Positions 9,390 through 20,119 of a DNA stretch of 64,000 nt are shown piece after piece. A program made the position numbers and the translations under genes. The stretch comes from Histomonas meleagridis (Eukaryota > Parabasalia > Tritrichomonadida > Dientamoebidae), in the NCBI GenBank assembly GCA_020186115.1, contig WSYJ01000174.1:248001-312000 (forward strand), read 5' to 3'. The notes beneath the pieces were generated by a model. The model did no database searches. It was given only the letters and a program-made list of their open reading frames with translations, and was not told the origin of the DNA. Every line of letters begins with the position of its first letter. Within the stretch, counting starts at the first letter, position 1.

Positions 9390-10172
9390 ATGGTGACTAT
9401 GAAGCAATCGACCTTCCAACAGCCAATCAAACGTGAAGGCTGTTTGTTCCTTGCTTACTGTTTTATGGCAAACTTAAGAACTGATGATCAAGTTCAAAAA
9501 GCTTTCAAATTCGCATGCAACAAAGGATGGCTTACAACAACATCATGCTATTGCAATACAGGAATGGATACTTTTATTAATGGTCTTTGCAGTTATTTCG
9601 GAACGAAACGGATGAGTGGTGTGACGCGGAAACATGTAAATAATAATTCGCACTGGATCGTTGTTTCTACATCAACAGGAAAGACAGTATATGATTCAAT
9701 ATATGGTTATAGTGGAAGCACATCTGGAGGAGATACAAAACCATCAACACAAAAGATCCGCTCATGCACATCATGGACAGGATATGTTGAAGCAAGTGTT
9801 CTTAACGTTAGATCTTCTCCTGTTTCAGGAAGTGTAGTAACTCAAGTCAAAACTAACACAAAGATCACATGTGGTGATGAATATTTGGGTTCAGATGGTT
9901 ACATTTGGTACAAGGTCACAGCAAATGGTAAATCTGGTTATGTTCAATCCGGCTATGTTGTTCCAAAGTCAAGGAAGTCAGGAACAGTTACTGCTTCCAC
10001 ACTTAATGTTCGCATTGGTCCAGGTACAAGTTACTCTAAGCTTCCAATCAAGTCTACATTATCCAACGGCAACAAAGTTGAAATCCTTGCAACAGTTAAT
10101 GGCTGGTATCGTATTTCATACGGTAGCAGCCCACGCAAGGTAGGATACGTTTCTGCACAATATATCAAATAA
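9390..10172 (+). CDS. Bacterial-type SH3 protein with putative cysteine peptidase domain
   Basis: This 260-residue protein has two domains. Residues 1-115 contain GCLFLAYC, then NNSHWIVV and VYDSIYG, a Cys-His-Asp order like papain-fold peptidases of the C39/NlpC-like group. Residues 125-260 hold two bacterial SH3 repeats, each with the LNVRSSP or LNVRIGPG signature and GYV..GYV strands. SH3b domains bind peptidoglycan or similar targets in bacteria. No signal peptide is visible. Base composition is less AT-rich than in the neighbours. The nearest relatives are probably bacterial, so I infer lateral acquisition, as known for peptidoglycan-cleaving NlpC/P60 proteins of trichomonads. The peptidase role is inferred from residue order only. 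Confidence 0.65.
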   Translation: MVTMKQSTFQQPIKREGCLFLAYCFMANLRTDDQVQKAFKFACNKGWLTTTSCYCNTGMDTFINGLCSYFGTKRMSGVTRKHVNNNSHWIVVSTSTGKTVYDSIYGYSGSTSGGDTKPSTQKIRSCTSWTGYVEASVLNVRSSPVSGSVVTQVKTNTKITCGDEYLGSDGYIWYKVTANGKSGYVQSGYVVPKSRKSGTVTASTLNVRIGPGTSYSKLPIKSTLSNGNKVEILATVNGWYRISYGSSPRKVGYVSAQYIK

Positions 10173-10358
10173 ACTCCTACCTGAGTGGATTTGTATTAAA
10201 GATTGAAATTGTTCATGGATTGATTTTGTCCTTGAACATAGACAAAGAGATTTAAAAGCTCTGAAAAAGTTGATTTGTCAAATCAAAATTAAATAATTAC
10301 TTAACGTACCGATAGACACTTTTTATAACATATTCAAAAATTCAAAAACGATAATCAA

Positions 10359-10364
10359 TCATTA
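10359..10364 (+). promoter_or_regulatory. Initiator TCATTA overlapping the start codon
   Basis: TCATTA fits the Inr; its A (10361) is 3 nt before the ATG at 10364. This would give a nearly leaderless mRNA. Confidence 0.4.
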
Positions 10365-11272
10365 TGGATGTCGATAAGATAATTACACAGCTTTCGACTG
10401 GGAATTCCATAAGTTCAGATGATGTTATCCAATTGATTGATACTGTAACTCCATTATTTCTTATCGAGCCAAATGTACTTCGACTAGATCCACCAATTAC
10501 TCTTGCTGGAGACACACATGGACAGTTAGAAGATGCGCTGAAGTTATTTGAAGTTTCAGGTAAAGTAGGTGATGTACGTTATTTGTTTTTAGGAGATTAT
10601 GTTGATCGTGGCTTATATTCCATAGAATTACTCTGTCTTTTAATTGCTTACAAAATCAAATACCCAGATCGCATTTACCTTCTCAGAGGAAACCATGAAA
10701 CACAAGAGGTTAACTCCGAGTATGGATTTTTTGATGAAATCAATACCAAATATGGCACTGAAGAAATATATAACAAATGTAATGACATGTTCGAAACTCT
10801 TCCTCTTGCGGCCATTGTTGACAACCGACTTTTTTGTGTCCATGGAGGTCTTTCACCTGATTTGAACACAATCCAACAAATCGAAGATTACCAACGCGTT
10901 CAACAGCCAGAACTTACTTCTTTTGTAGGTAATATGCTATGGAGTGATCCTGATGAAGTTGAAGATTACGAAAGATCAGAACGACGTTCAGGATATTTAT
11001 TTGGTGAAGCCCACGTTGAAAAATTCCTTAAGACCAACAACCTTCAGAAAATAGTCCGTAGCCATGAAATGGTTGATGGATATGAAGAAAAATTTAATGG
11101 AAAACTTGTTACTATTTGGTCAGCTCCAAATTATTGTTATATCTGTGGGAATAAGGCTTCATGTCTTAAGGTAAAAGGACCAGGAGAAGATGATGAATAT
11201 ATAGTATATGAGGCAATGCCTTTTGAAAAAAGGTTCACACCTCAGTTTATGCATTCAATGTATTTCAAATAA
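10364..11272 (+). CDS. PPP-family Ser/Thr phosphatase, PP2A/PP4/PP6-like catalytic subunit
   Basis: The 302-residue enzyme has all metal-binding motifs: GDTHGQ, GDYVDRG, LRGNHET, HGGLSPD and SAPNYCYICGN. Length and the MDVDKIITQL start match the PP2A group rather than PP1 or calcineurin. GDTHGQ replaces the usual GDxHGQ Val/Ile by Thr, which is tolerated. The extreme C-terminus reads SMYFK where PP2A, PP4 and PP6 end in YFL, so the methyl-accepting terminal Leu is missing. It should act on phosphoproteins in the cytosol or nucleus as part of a scaffold complex. Confidence 0.88.
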   Translation: MDVDKIITQLSTGNSISSDDVIQLIDTVTPLFLIEPNVLRLDPPITLAGDTHGQLEDALKLFEVSGKVGDVRYLFLGDYVDRGLYSIELLCLLIAYKIKYPDRIYLLRGNHETQEVNSEYGFFDEINTKYGTEEIYNKCNDMFETLPLAAIVDNRLFCVHGGLSPDLNTIQQIEDYQRVQQPELTSFVGNMLWSDPDEVEDYERSERRSGYLFGEAHVEKFLKTNNLQKIVRSHEMVDGYEEKFNGKLVTIWSAPNYCYICGNKASCLKVKGPGEDDEYIVYEAMPFEKRFTPQFMHSMYFK

Positions 11273-11688
11273 AATTATTGTTCAAACATAGTATAAATGT
11301 TTCTTTTTAAGTAACAATGAAAATTAACTTCAGATCAAAGATAAAACTGGAAAAACGATTACACTTTTAATCGTATTTTATACAATTTTGAATTAAAGAA
11401 TCGGTTATTCATTGTTGGAGCAGACTCTTTGTTTTATATAAACAATATCCAACCATTTTAAGGAAATATGTAGTTTTTTGATTTAATGAGAGTGAGTTTA
11501 AATATTATTTTGAATTTCAAAGCATTTTTTGTGATTGACAAAATATATGAATTTAAATCAGATTTTTCTTTTTGTAATAATGAATGTCATCAAATTTAAG
11601 ATTAGGTAACGCTATTTTTTTTTATCATGTGTCATAGCATAATGATTTATATTGAGATGAATGCGCCAAAAATAAACGGCCGAACTAG
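11273..11688. other. AT-rich intergenic region
   Basis: It separates two genes in the same direction. TAAACGGC lies at 11673-11680, about 10 nt before the next ATG, an imperfect M3 box. Nothing else is seen. Confidence 0.4.
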
Positions 11689-14600
11689 ATGGAAGCAACA
11701 ACAAACATTTTAGAAATGCAAGACTCAATTAAAACATTTCATGTGGATGACGAGGAACTCTTTGAGTTAATATCTTTGTTAAAAAATCCTGCACAATGCG
11801 GCCATCAATTTTTTCTTCAATTGTATGAAAATTTGTACAAAGCATCATCAGCACAATTAAGTCTCATTGCACAATCCCTTGAAACTTTTCTCTTGTTTTG
11901 TGGCATATTACTAGAGCTTAAAAAAGATCCTGAGCAATTTCATAATACCACTTTTTATTCAGATTATTTTAATTTCCTTCATATCATTGGTTTTCGGATT
12001 GACCCTAATTGTGATTTCCAAAAAATTAATGAATTATTTACAGATTTAATAGGAACTGGATCATTTGATTTATGTATTCAAATTCTTGATATAATTATTC
12101 TTACGATCGAAAAACAAAATGACAGTGTTGTGCAGCAAGAAACAATTTCAATTACAAATATTTTATACTCGTGTGGGAAAAAATTGAAATCAGGAATCTT
12201 CGATATTTCCAACTTTACATTCCAAAGCTTTAGCTTTCTTAATTCTGTTATGCGTTTACTTCTTTTATATTTCCAAATCGAGAAAAAAATTTCATCATCC
12301 CAAAACTCAAACATTGTAACTATTTTCAAGAAAATTCTTGACCTTAAGCCACAAAACGTAACAGATATATTACAAAAATCGTATTTACATTGTGCTAAGA
12401 TCCGAATTATTAAACTAATGCTTAGTAGAGATAAAGGATTTCGAGTCAGTGATTATACAGAAAATATAATTTCAACAGTTTTTAAAGAAATTAAATATTT
12501 TCCATCGTTAACACATGAAACCATTGGTATGTTACGAATGTTTGTTTCACGAATTCAATCTGATTTTCTTACCAATCAAATCCAATCACATTACAAAGAT
12601 TTTTTAAACTTTAATAATTTTAATAATAAAACGTTTACGTTCATAGCTGATTTCATTACGCATTATTATCAAAAACGTATAGCGCAAGCTAATCCGATTG
12701 ATGTTTGGTTTTTAACATTATTTTCAGCTAATACACTTTGTTTTTGTAATGGAAAGTTTACTGATTTTTTTGTTAAATTCGAACGAATGTTAAATTATAA
12801 TAATTTAAATGATTATCAAAAAATAATGTATTTAATGAATACATTAAATATTCAATTACAAAAAGAAATTTATAATTTAATGAAATTACCTCAAGAACAT
12901 GAAGTTAAAAAAATACAACCAACAATATTAAAGTTAAATTCGATTGAAGAACATTTCCAAACAATTATTAATTCATTACATAATTATTTAGTTAAATTAA
13001 ACCAAATCATTAATTCACAAAACAAAACATTATTATTTGCTGTTTCTTCTTTACCTTTAAATTATGATCATGATTTAATTAATTCCATTTTATTAAACTC
13101 TTTAATCTTGATTGTTAATATTAGAGATTGTATCGAAAATAAACTTACTCCAATTTTCGATCAAAATCCAAGTACAGATATTGAAACATATTATAAAACA
13201 TGTATAAATTATGAAAAACTAATAAAAAATTGTTCAATTATTCGAGATTTATGTGTTTCAATATCAGAAAAAATTGTTCAATGTTTTGATCAAATTACAA
13301 CTTTTACCGCGTTTAATATTTGGGACAATTTTTTTATTGAATTATTTAATGATAAATTCGACTTTACAATTGGAACTATTGTTTATTATGATATCCTTAA
13401 GACTCCTTATACATCTATACCATTTTTAGATGCGTTATTTCAATTCGGTATAAATAATATTAAACAATCGAATAACATAGAAAAGACGATTAAAGCTATA
13501 AATGATTTATTACAAAAGTTTATAAATAGATCAATTCAAATTCCTTGTAATTATCAATTAAGTCAAACAATATCAAATAGAGCACATATTTTTATATCTG
13601 TTTGTAAGGAATATTTATATACTGTTAATTATTTTGGTTTAGTAATTAATGTGATTTGTAATATTTGTAGTTTCGTTGATTATTTAACAAATAATTTCGA
13701 GTTTTCGAAAAGAATTTTGACTGATGGATTTCTTAAAGTAATTTGTACTTCAATTAAATTGTTGGATTGTTCAAATATGATCATATCGCATTTCATTGAA
13801 CATTGTATCGGAATTTCGAAAGATTTTTTAAAATTACCTTTTATAATTGAAACTATTTTTCAATTTACTTATGATGAAACTAAAATTGGTTTGAAATTAC
13901 TTTTAATGGCCGAAAAAATTGATCCGAATTTAATATATTCACATCATTCTATTAATGAATTTTATCAAGTTGCAATTTCACTTTTAGATTCTACTTCTTC
14001 TGCTAATAAAAAAATATTAATTCATTTTATTCAAAATATACAAGAAAGAAATCCTTCATTAATAATAAATAAAGTGTTAACAGATGTAATTGATAGAAGA
14101 AAAGTTGTTTTCCAAAATGAACAAAATCAATTTCAATGTGATTATTCATCTTTTTTGGTATCAATAACAAAATCATTAAATGAAACACCAAATAATGAAG
14201 TTTTATATCAATTAATTTCGGATGTAATAACTTCATTATATAAAGAAAAAATATTTTCCATAGAAAACAGAAGAAATTTTATAAAATTATTAACAATTTT
14301 ATTAAAAATGCATTTAAACAATCCGAAATTAATTGAGAAATATATTCTTAAAATATTAATAAATTCGAATGATAATATATCTGTTTATGCACATACACTT
14401 GCATGTTTATGTGCAATTTATATAGAACCACCATTAAATATTGTGTATAATATATTAAATTTAATTAAAAGCATTGAAATATTTGTTGATTTTATAAATG
14501 AATTACGATTAATTTCTGATTTCCATTTAATCCCTAGTAAAGGTTCATTAGAAATATTAATTTTGACTTTAATTAAAGAATTACCTACTGAAGTTATAGA

Positions 14601-17600
14601 TCCTATTTCATTAGCAATTTTTGTATCTAAAAATATAATTAATTTAATAGAATTAAAAATTCGAAGTGATGATATAACAAAAGATAAATTAAACTTTATT
14701 GAACTTGATTTTTTAAGTACATCAAAAATCGAAATTATAATTTTTGTACGTAAATTATTAAAAGAACGAAAAATTAGTTTATCTCCTTTATTCGATGCAA
14801 TTAATACATATACAAAACCTTATCCATTAATTGCATTATTTGAATTAATGAGTGAATGTGATTGTAATAGTGAAGTAGTAAAATATTTTGATCAAATTTG
14901 TCAAGATCAACCTATGAATCTTATGCAATTAAAGAAAGTTGCTTATTTACTTCGAGCTTTTCCAAAATTAGTAAAGATTAAACAAGAAAGAATCGTAGAA
15001 ATCATGAAAAATAATTGTTTTAAACTTACGAATACTACTGTATTAAATCAACAAGCATTAATTTTATCATTTTTAATTCCGATTTTAAAAAGTAATGTTA
15101 ATTTTGACTTAAATTATCTTTCAATGTTACCAATAATACAAAAATTAATTTATGGTAATAAAGAAATTAATAAAATTTATAAGAAACAAGCACAAGATGC
15201 TTTATATTACTTAGCTAAAAAAGGTAATAATAAAATCCTTAGAGAAATAGATGCATATTATAAAAATTTAGCAAATATTTCTAATTTCCCTACAAAACCT
15301 AATTCTAATATTTTCATTAACTTTATGAAAAGTAAAGATTTGATTATATCTTTTTATCGAATTGAGACATGTCAAATATTTGATATTATATTAAAATTCT
15401 TAGAAGAATTACCACAAATTTTAGGTGCAAATGAAAACCAAAACATTGATATTTATGAATTTGATAATAGTATTAATGTATTATTTAGTTTTTTAGATAA
15501 TTGTGATATTAGTTTCCTAAGAAAAAAAGATTATCTTTTTAGAGTATATTCATCAATTTGTTTAATATATTTACATTTTACTCAATTTAGGAAATTAAAA
15601 TATGAAAAATATTTTGTTGAAATCATTTTAAAAACTAAAACTAAATTTATTTCATTTGTAAATGAATCTTTATCTTTAATTGGTAATAAAATAATTGGTT
15701 TAATTATGATGTTAGAAAATGAAATGATTTTAAATTTAATAAATTCAAATTATTCTAATTTAAAAATCAATTTAAATATTGGTCATAATGTTAATAATAA
15801 TGTAGCGTTGTTTTATTTAGGTTGTTTTGCTTCTCATTTCCAACAATCTGATTTTGATACTATAATACAAATATTAAGTAATTACATTATGAATTTCAAA
15901 AATAATTTTGAAGGATTTTCTTCAATAATTTTTGATATATTTTTAAATCAAATTCTAAAAAATTCGTCAAAACATTTTTTACAATTTACGTTTACTATAA
16001 TACAAAAAGGTTATTCAGTATTTAAAACACAAATTAAAATAATGTATTTAAATTATATCAATAAATTTACTTTTAATGATTTTGTTGAATTAAATTATTC
16101 CAAAGTAGATGAAGAAAATATAAAATTTTTCAAATTATTTATAAAACATATATTTATAAATCATAATGAACAAGTTAATAATTATTTAGAATTCATTAAA
16201 AATAATTTTTCTACTTATGTATATATAAATATACTTTTGTTATTACCTAAATTAAATATTACTTCTTATGTTGAAGATGCTTATGAATTATTTAATGTAT
16301 CAGGTGATATTTTAACAAGAAATAAAATATTATTATATTGGTCTAAAACAATTTCAAATCAAACGCATTTCCAAGAAATGATAAATAATTTAATTCCTTT
16401 AATTTCATATTGTTTAAACTATGATATAGCGCAATGTTTAAGTACATTAATAATTCCTGAAGAAGAAACCTTACCTGATGAATTCATAAAATTAATTCCT
16501 ATTTTAATTAAAAGTTCTGATTCTATAAATCCTTTATTAACATTTCTAAGTAAAAACAAAAATAATTTTGATTTAATTCAATGGTGTGAAATCGAAACGC
16601 AATTATTATCATATGAATATTCAAATAAAATCACGTTACAAATATTTCATAAAAATTCTCGATTTTTAAAGAAAATATCGTTGTTAATACCTAATGAATA
16701 TGATCAAGATTTTATTGGTAAATATTATTCACATATATATCATTTAGAAAAATGTGTAATCAAATCGATTCAATATATACATGAAAACTTTGAAGCGTAT
16801 TCCAAATATTTAAAGAATTTTGTTGAAATTGGTTCAAAATTAGTTGAGCTTATGCAAGAAGAAAATATAATATCAAATGAAATATTACAAATTTATATTA
16901 TAAATGCTGAACATTCAATTGAATCTGATTTTGCCGAAATTTGTAATGAATATATTCCTTCATATGTTAAATATAGTGATTTAAATTTAGCACAAACTAA
17001 AGTATTATTAGATATATTAATAAAATTTTTACAAAATGAAAAATGGCCATTTTTAGCATTAGCGATTTATTATTTAATAAATAAAGCATTTAAAGAACAA
17101 TTACTTGATAAAGTATATGATTTAGTCAACATACAGATATTATTAAAAACTTTTCCAATAATTTGGGATTTGAAGTTACCAATTTCTTATAGTATTTTAC
17201 CAAAAGTAGTTTCATTATATAGAACAATTTCATTTGAATCATTATTAGATACTTATACATATGATTCAATGTTAACTTATATAATTTCATTTCCTTCTGT
17301 AGAAACTTATAATTATTTATTTAATCAACTTGAGACATGTGTAAATAATTATAATATAAATTCGATTTTTTATATAAATCATTTAATTAAAAATGGCTTG
17401 GTATTAAAAGATGCAAATAAATCATTTAGAACGAAAATTCTTTCTTATTTAAATAATAAATCTGTTGTACAAATATTTTGTCAGTCATCAAAAACTTATT
17501 TCGATAATGAAATTTTAAATGAATTAATTATGAATTCATTTGAATTATTATCAAAATATGTTTATAATAAAAATCCAAAAGTCTTAATAAATTTCTTAAA

Positions 17601-19785
17601 TAATAATAATGATAATGAATGTAATTTAATTAAAGGTATGAAAACACTTTCAAACATTTATCAAAATAACGACTTAATTAACTTTTTCATTTTTATTTAT
17701 TATTTACCAACTTTTAACATTTTTCCAATAAATAATATACAATTTAATACAGTTTTTAATAAAGGATTGAAAATCGATGATCATTTGTTTAAATGGAATG
17801 AATCGAATTTATATTTTTATGATGAATTTAAATTCGGTTCAATTAAAATAATTCCAAATTCGGAGTTTTATCAATCATTTCAATTCTATGAGAAATCATT
17901 AAATTCTTTATCAGCAAATATAAAAGAAATCGACAAAAACGTACTTGAAAATTATTTAGAAAGTAAAACGCCATTAATTAATGAAACCTTACGAATATTT
18001 TATCAAAACTCGAAATCAACTGAAATATATAAAATTATAAAACAATATCTTGTTGATGCATTACCAAATGTTAATCATAAAAATTATTTCGAATTTATTA
18101 TTATTAAACAATTTAAATCTGCAATAAAACATTTAGTTAATACACCGAATTTAGAAAAGAAAATATTTGATTATGAGTTAAATCCATTATTTCCACCTGA
18201 GATACATGAAAGTTATGAAAAACTTCGAAATATTTTATTTTCCAAAGTCAAACCACAAAATAAATTTAAAGATATAAATGAAACACATCAAAATCTATAT
18301 GAAAAATCCATAAATTTATATAAAAATATTTCCGAATCTGAAAATAACATAAAAACTGAAGAATTAAATATCCAAAACTTAATCACTGCTATTTTTATAG
18401 GTGAAATTGATAAAAAATTAGAAATCATTGCAATAAATAATCTTTTAACAGGTTTACGAATCAATTGTAAGAACGATGTCTTTATTTCATCATTTATAAC
18501 AAATATCGAATTATTTAAACCTAAACTTAATGATTTTGTTCATAGTTTTAAATCAATTCCATTTCATTGGTCACAACTTTTTTCGGAAAAAATGAAATCC
18601 GATTCAATATTAATGTCATTATTTGAAGTTATACATCCTTCATTTTGGATTGAGTTTAAAGACAGTAATATTCCACCTGATGTTTCTAATAAAATTAACT
18701 CATTTTTAACGCCTTTAATTAATCAACTTAATAAAGAAGAAATTAATGTTAAATCGGATATATTAAAATATGAAAAAGAAATTGTTAATGAGTTTAGAAG
18801 TAAAAATAAACTTAAACATAATAAAAATGATTTAATTGATTTCCCTAAAGAAGAAAATAAATTAAAATCACAACATATACATTCACAACAAATAGCCCAA
18901 ATCATTCCGCCATTATATAATGAACATGATGAAACTAATTTTCTGAATGTATTTTATAATAGTATATATGTTATAGCTGAAATAACTTTAAAGAATGGAA
19001 ATATTATTAAATATATAATAGCTAAAAACTCATTAACTGATTCAAAGTTTTCTTTATTTTGTAATTTAATTTCAAATCTTTTAAAGAAATCTCCTGAAAG
19101 TTATCATAAGAATCAAATAATAAATAGTATTTATTCTGTTAATTTATATAACGATTTCGATTTAATTGCTACAAATAATTCGAATCCTTTTGTTAATTAT
19201 AATATTATTTCGAAATTATTAGATATGAAAGATTTCGCTATAAGTAAAAATGATGAAGAAGAAGATCATAGATATATAAAAATAAATCCGAAAAATAAAA
19301 AAAATTTAATAAACTTCGCACAAAAACAAAGTTATTGCAATTGGTTTTGGAATTTCGGTACTCGTTATGCAGCGATTTCTATGTTACAATTCGCTTGTTG
19401 TTCACCAGTACCAAATCCTTTCGATTTGTTTATTGATGAAGAAAACGCTACAATTACATTTTCGCGATTTGAAGAAAATGACGAATTCCAATTAATAAGG
19501 TTTTGTGGTAAGTTGAGATTTTTGGAGGATATCTTAATAGCATTGGTGCCATTTAAATATGGAATGATTGCCGCCGCTTCTTGTTACGCTTATAATAGAC
19601 ATAAAATAAATTTGTTCTTGAAAAATATATTAAATAAAAACGAAGAAAAGAGAATGGAATTCTTAGAAAGAATTTATAGATTCTCAATAAGAGATAACGA
19701 ACCTGAAATAATTCAAGAAGACATAAATGATTTAATAGAAAAGTCCATAACATCAAATTGCTTGTTCGCGCTGCCATGGATATAA
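11689..19785 (+). CDS. Tra1/TRRAP-like giant PIKK-family pseudokinase
   Basis: A single 2,698-codon frame. Most of it is helical, Leu/Ile/Asn-rich sequence compatible with HEAT and FAT solenoids. The last 300 residues resemble a PI3K-like kinase fold without its catalytic core: no DxxxxN or DFG motif is visible, while the segment NWFWNFGTRYAAISML and the later VPFKYGMIAAASCYAY match the corresponding parts of TRRAP/Tra1. The protein ends in a FATC-like tail, DLIEKSITSNCLFALPWI, exactly at the C-terminus. Tra1 is the activator-binding scaffold of SAGA and NuA4 histone acetyltransferase complexes. The protein is shorter than fungal or animal homologues (about 3,700-3,800). Codon use is extremely AT-rich in the middle. 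SMG1 or another PIKK is less likely because catalytic residues are absent. Confidence 0.65.
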   Translation: MEATTNILEMQDSIKTFHVDDEELFELISLLKNPAQCGHQFFLQLYENLYKASSAQLSLIAQSLETFLLFCGILLELKKDPEQFHNTTFYSDYFNFLHIIGFRIDPNCDFQKINELFTDLIGTGSFDLCIQILDIIILTIEKQNDSVVQQETISITNILYSCGKKLKSGIFDISNFTFQSFSFLNSVMRLLLLYFQIEKKISSSQNSNIVTIFKKILDLKPQNVTDILQKSYLHCAKIRIIKLMLSRDKGFRVSDYTENIISTVFKEIKYFPSLTHETIGMLRMFVSRIQSDFLTNQIQSHYKDFLNFNNFNNKTFTFIADFITHYYQKRIAQANPIDVWFLTLFSANTLCFCNGKFTDFFVKFERMLNYNNLNDYQKIMYLMNTLNIQLQKEIYNLMKLPQEHEVKKIQPTILKLNSIEEHFQTIINSLHNYLVKLNQIINSQNKTLLFAVSSLPLNYDHDLINSILLNSLILIVNIRDCIENKLTPIFDQNPSTDIETYYKTCINYEKLIKNCSIIRDLCVSISEKIVQCFDQITTFTAFNIWDNFFIELFNDKFDFTIGTIVYYDILKTPYTSIPFLDALFQFGINNIKQSNNIEKTIKAINDLLQKFINRSIQIPCNYQLSQTISNRAHIFISVCKEYLYTVNYFGLVINVICNICSFVDYLTNNFEFSKRILTDGFLKVICTSIKLLDCSNMIISHFIEHCIGISKDFLKLPFIIETIFQFTYDETKIGLKLLLMAEKIDPNLIYSHHSINEFYQVAISLLDSTSSANKKILIHFIQNIQERNPSLIINKVLTDVIDRRKVVFQNEQNQFQCDYSSFLVSITKSLNETPNNEVLYQLISDVITSLYKEKIFSIENRRNFIKLLTILLKMHLNNPKLIEKYILKILINSNDNISVYAHTLACLCAIYIEPPLNIVYNILNLIKSIEIFVDFINELRLISDFHLIPSKGSLEILILTLIKELPTEVIDPISLAIFVSKNIINLIELKIRSDDITKDKLNFIELDFLSTSKIEIIIFVRKLLKERKISLSPLFDAINTYTKPYPLIALFELMSECDCNSEVVKYFDQICQDQPMNLMQLKKVAYLLRAFPKLVKIKQERIVEIMKNNCFKLTNTTVLNQQALILSFLIPILKSNVNFDLNYLSMLPIIQKLIYGNKEINKIYKKQAQDALYYLAKKGNNKILREIDAYYKNLANISNFPTKPNSNIFINFMKSKDLIISFYRIETCQIFDIILKFLEELPQILGANENQNIDIYEFDNSINVLFSFLDNCDISFLRKKDYLFRVYSSICLIYLHFTQFRKLKYEKYFVEIILKTKTKFISFVNESLSLIGNKIIGLIMMLENEMILNLINSNYSNLKINLNIGHNVNNNVALFYLGCFASHFQQSDFDTIIQILSNYIMNFKNNFEGFSSIIFDIFLNQILKNSSKHFLQFTFTIIQKGYSVFKTQIKIMYLNYINKFTFNDFVELNYSKVDEENIKFFKLFIKHIFINHNEQVNNYLEFIKNNFSTYVYINILLLLPKLNITSYVEDAYELFNVSGDILTRNKILLYWSKTISNQTHFQEMINNLIPLISYCLNYDIAQCLSTLIIPEEETLPDEFIKLIPILIKSSDSINPLLTFLSKNKNNFDLIQWCEIETQLLSYEYSNKITLQIFHKNSRFLKKISLLIPNEYDQDFIGKYYSHIYHLEKCVIKSIQYIHENFEAYSKYLKNFVEIGSKLVELMQEENIISNEILQIYIINAEHSIESDFAEICNEYIPSYVKYSDLNLAQTKVLLDILIKFLQNEKWPFLALAIYYLINKAFKEQLLDKVYDLVNIQILLKTFPIIWDLKLPISYSILPKVVSLYRTISFESLLDTYTYDSMLTYIISFPSVETYNYLFNQLETCVNNYNINSIFYINHLIKNGLVLKDANKSFRTKILSYLNNKSVVQIFCQSSKTYFDNEILNELIMNSFELLSKYVYNKNPKVLINFLNNNNDNECNLIKGMKTLSNIYQNNDLINFFIFIYYLPTFNIFPINNIQFNTVFNKGLKIDDHLFKWNESNLYFYDEFKFGSIKIIPNSEFYQSFQFYEKSLNSLSANIKEIDKNVLENYLESKTPLINETLRIFYQNSKSTEIYKIIKQYLVDALPNVNHKNYFEFIIIKQFKSAIKHLVNTPNLEKKIFDYELNPLFPPEIHESYEKLRNILFSKVKPQNKFKDINETHQNLYEKSINLYKNISESENNIKTEELNIQNLITAIFIGEIDKKLEIIAINNLLTGLRINCKNDVFISSFITNIELFKPKLNDFVHSFKSIPFHWSQLFSEKMKSDSILMSLFEVIHPSFWIEFKDSNIPPDVSNKINSFLTPLINQLNKEEINVKSDILKYEKEIVNEFRSKNKLKHNKNDLIDFPKEENKLKSQHIHSQQIAQIIPPLYNEHDETNFLNVFYNSIYVIAEITLKNGNIIKYIIAKNSLTDSKFSLFCNLISNLLKKSPESYHKNQIINSIYSVNLYNDFDLIATNNSNPFVNYNIISKLLDMKDFAISKNDEEEDHRYIKINPKNKKNLINFAQKQSYCNWFWNFGTRYAAISMLQFACCSPVPNPFDLFIDEENATITFSRFEENDEFQLIRFCGKLRFLEDILIALVPFKYGMIAAASCYAYNRHKINLFLKNILNKNEEKRMEFLERIYRFSIRDNEPEIIQEDINDLIEKSITSNCLFALPWI

Positions 19786-20119
19786 TAAACTATATTAACT
19801 ATTTAAACATATTTTATCTTTTTAGTAGTGATAACATTTGCCTCAATTTACTTAAAGTAGATCTTGTTTGCATGAATACAGCACTGATACTTTTTAAATT
19901 AAAGCAAAAGTAATCATTTTAAACAACACATAAATGCTATCAATTCCATAGCAATAAAAACTTATTACAAATTCTAATCGAAATGCTAAATGAAGTTATT
20001 AGAGAGAACAAAATATAACAATAACAAAGAGAATATTAATACAAATGATACACTTAAAGTAAAATTTATTTAATTTAAATATAATACAGTTCCAGAACAG
20101 TAATTATTTAATTATCCAT
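19786..20119. other. Intergenic region between convergent genes
   Basis: AT-rich sequence holding the 3' ends of the Tra1-like and acyl-CoA synthetase genes. No feature recognised. Confidence 0.4.
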
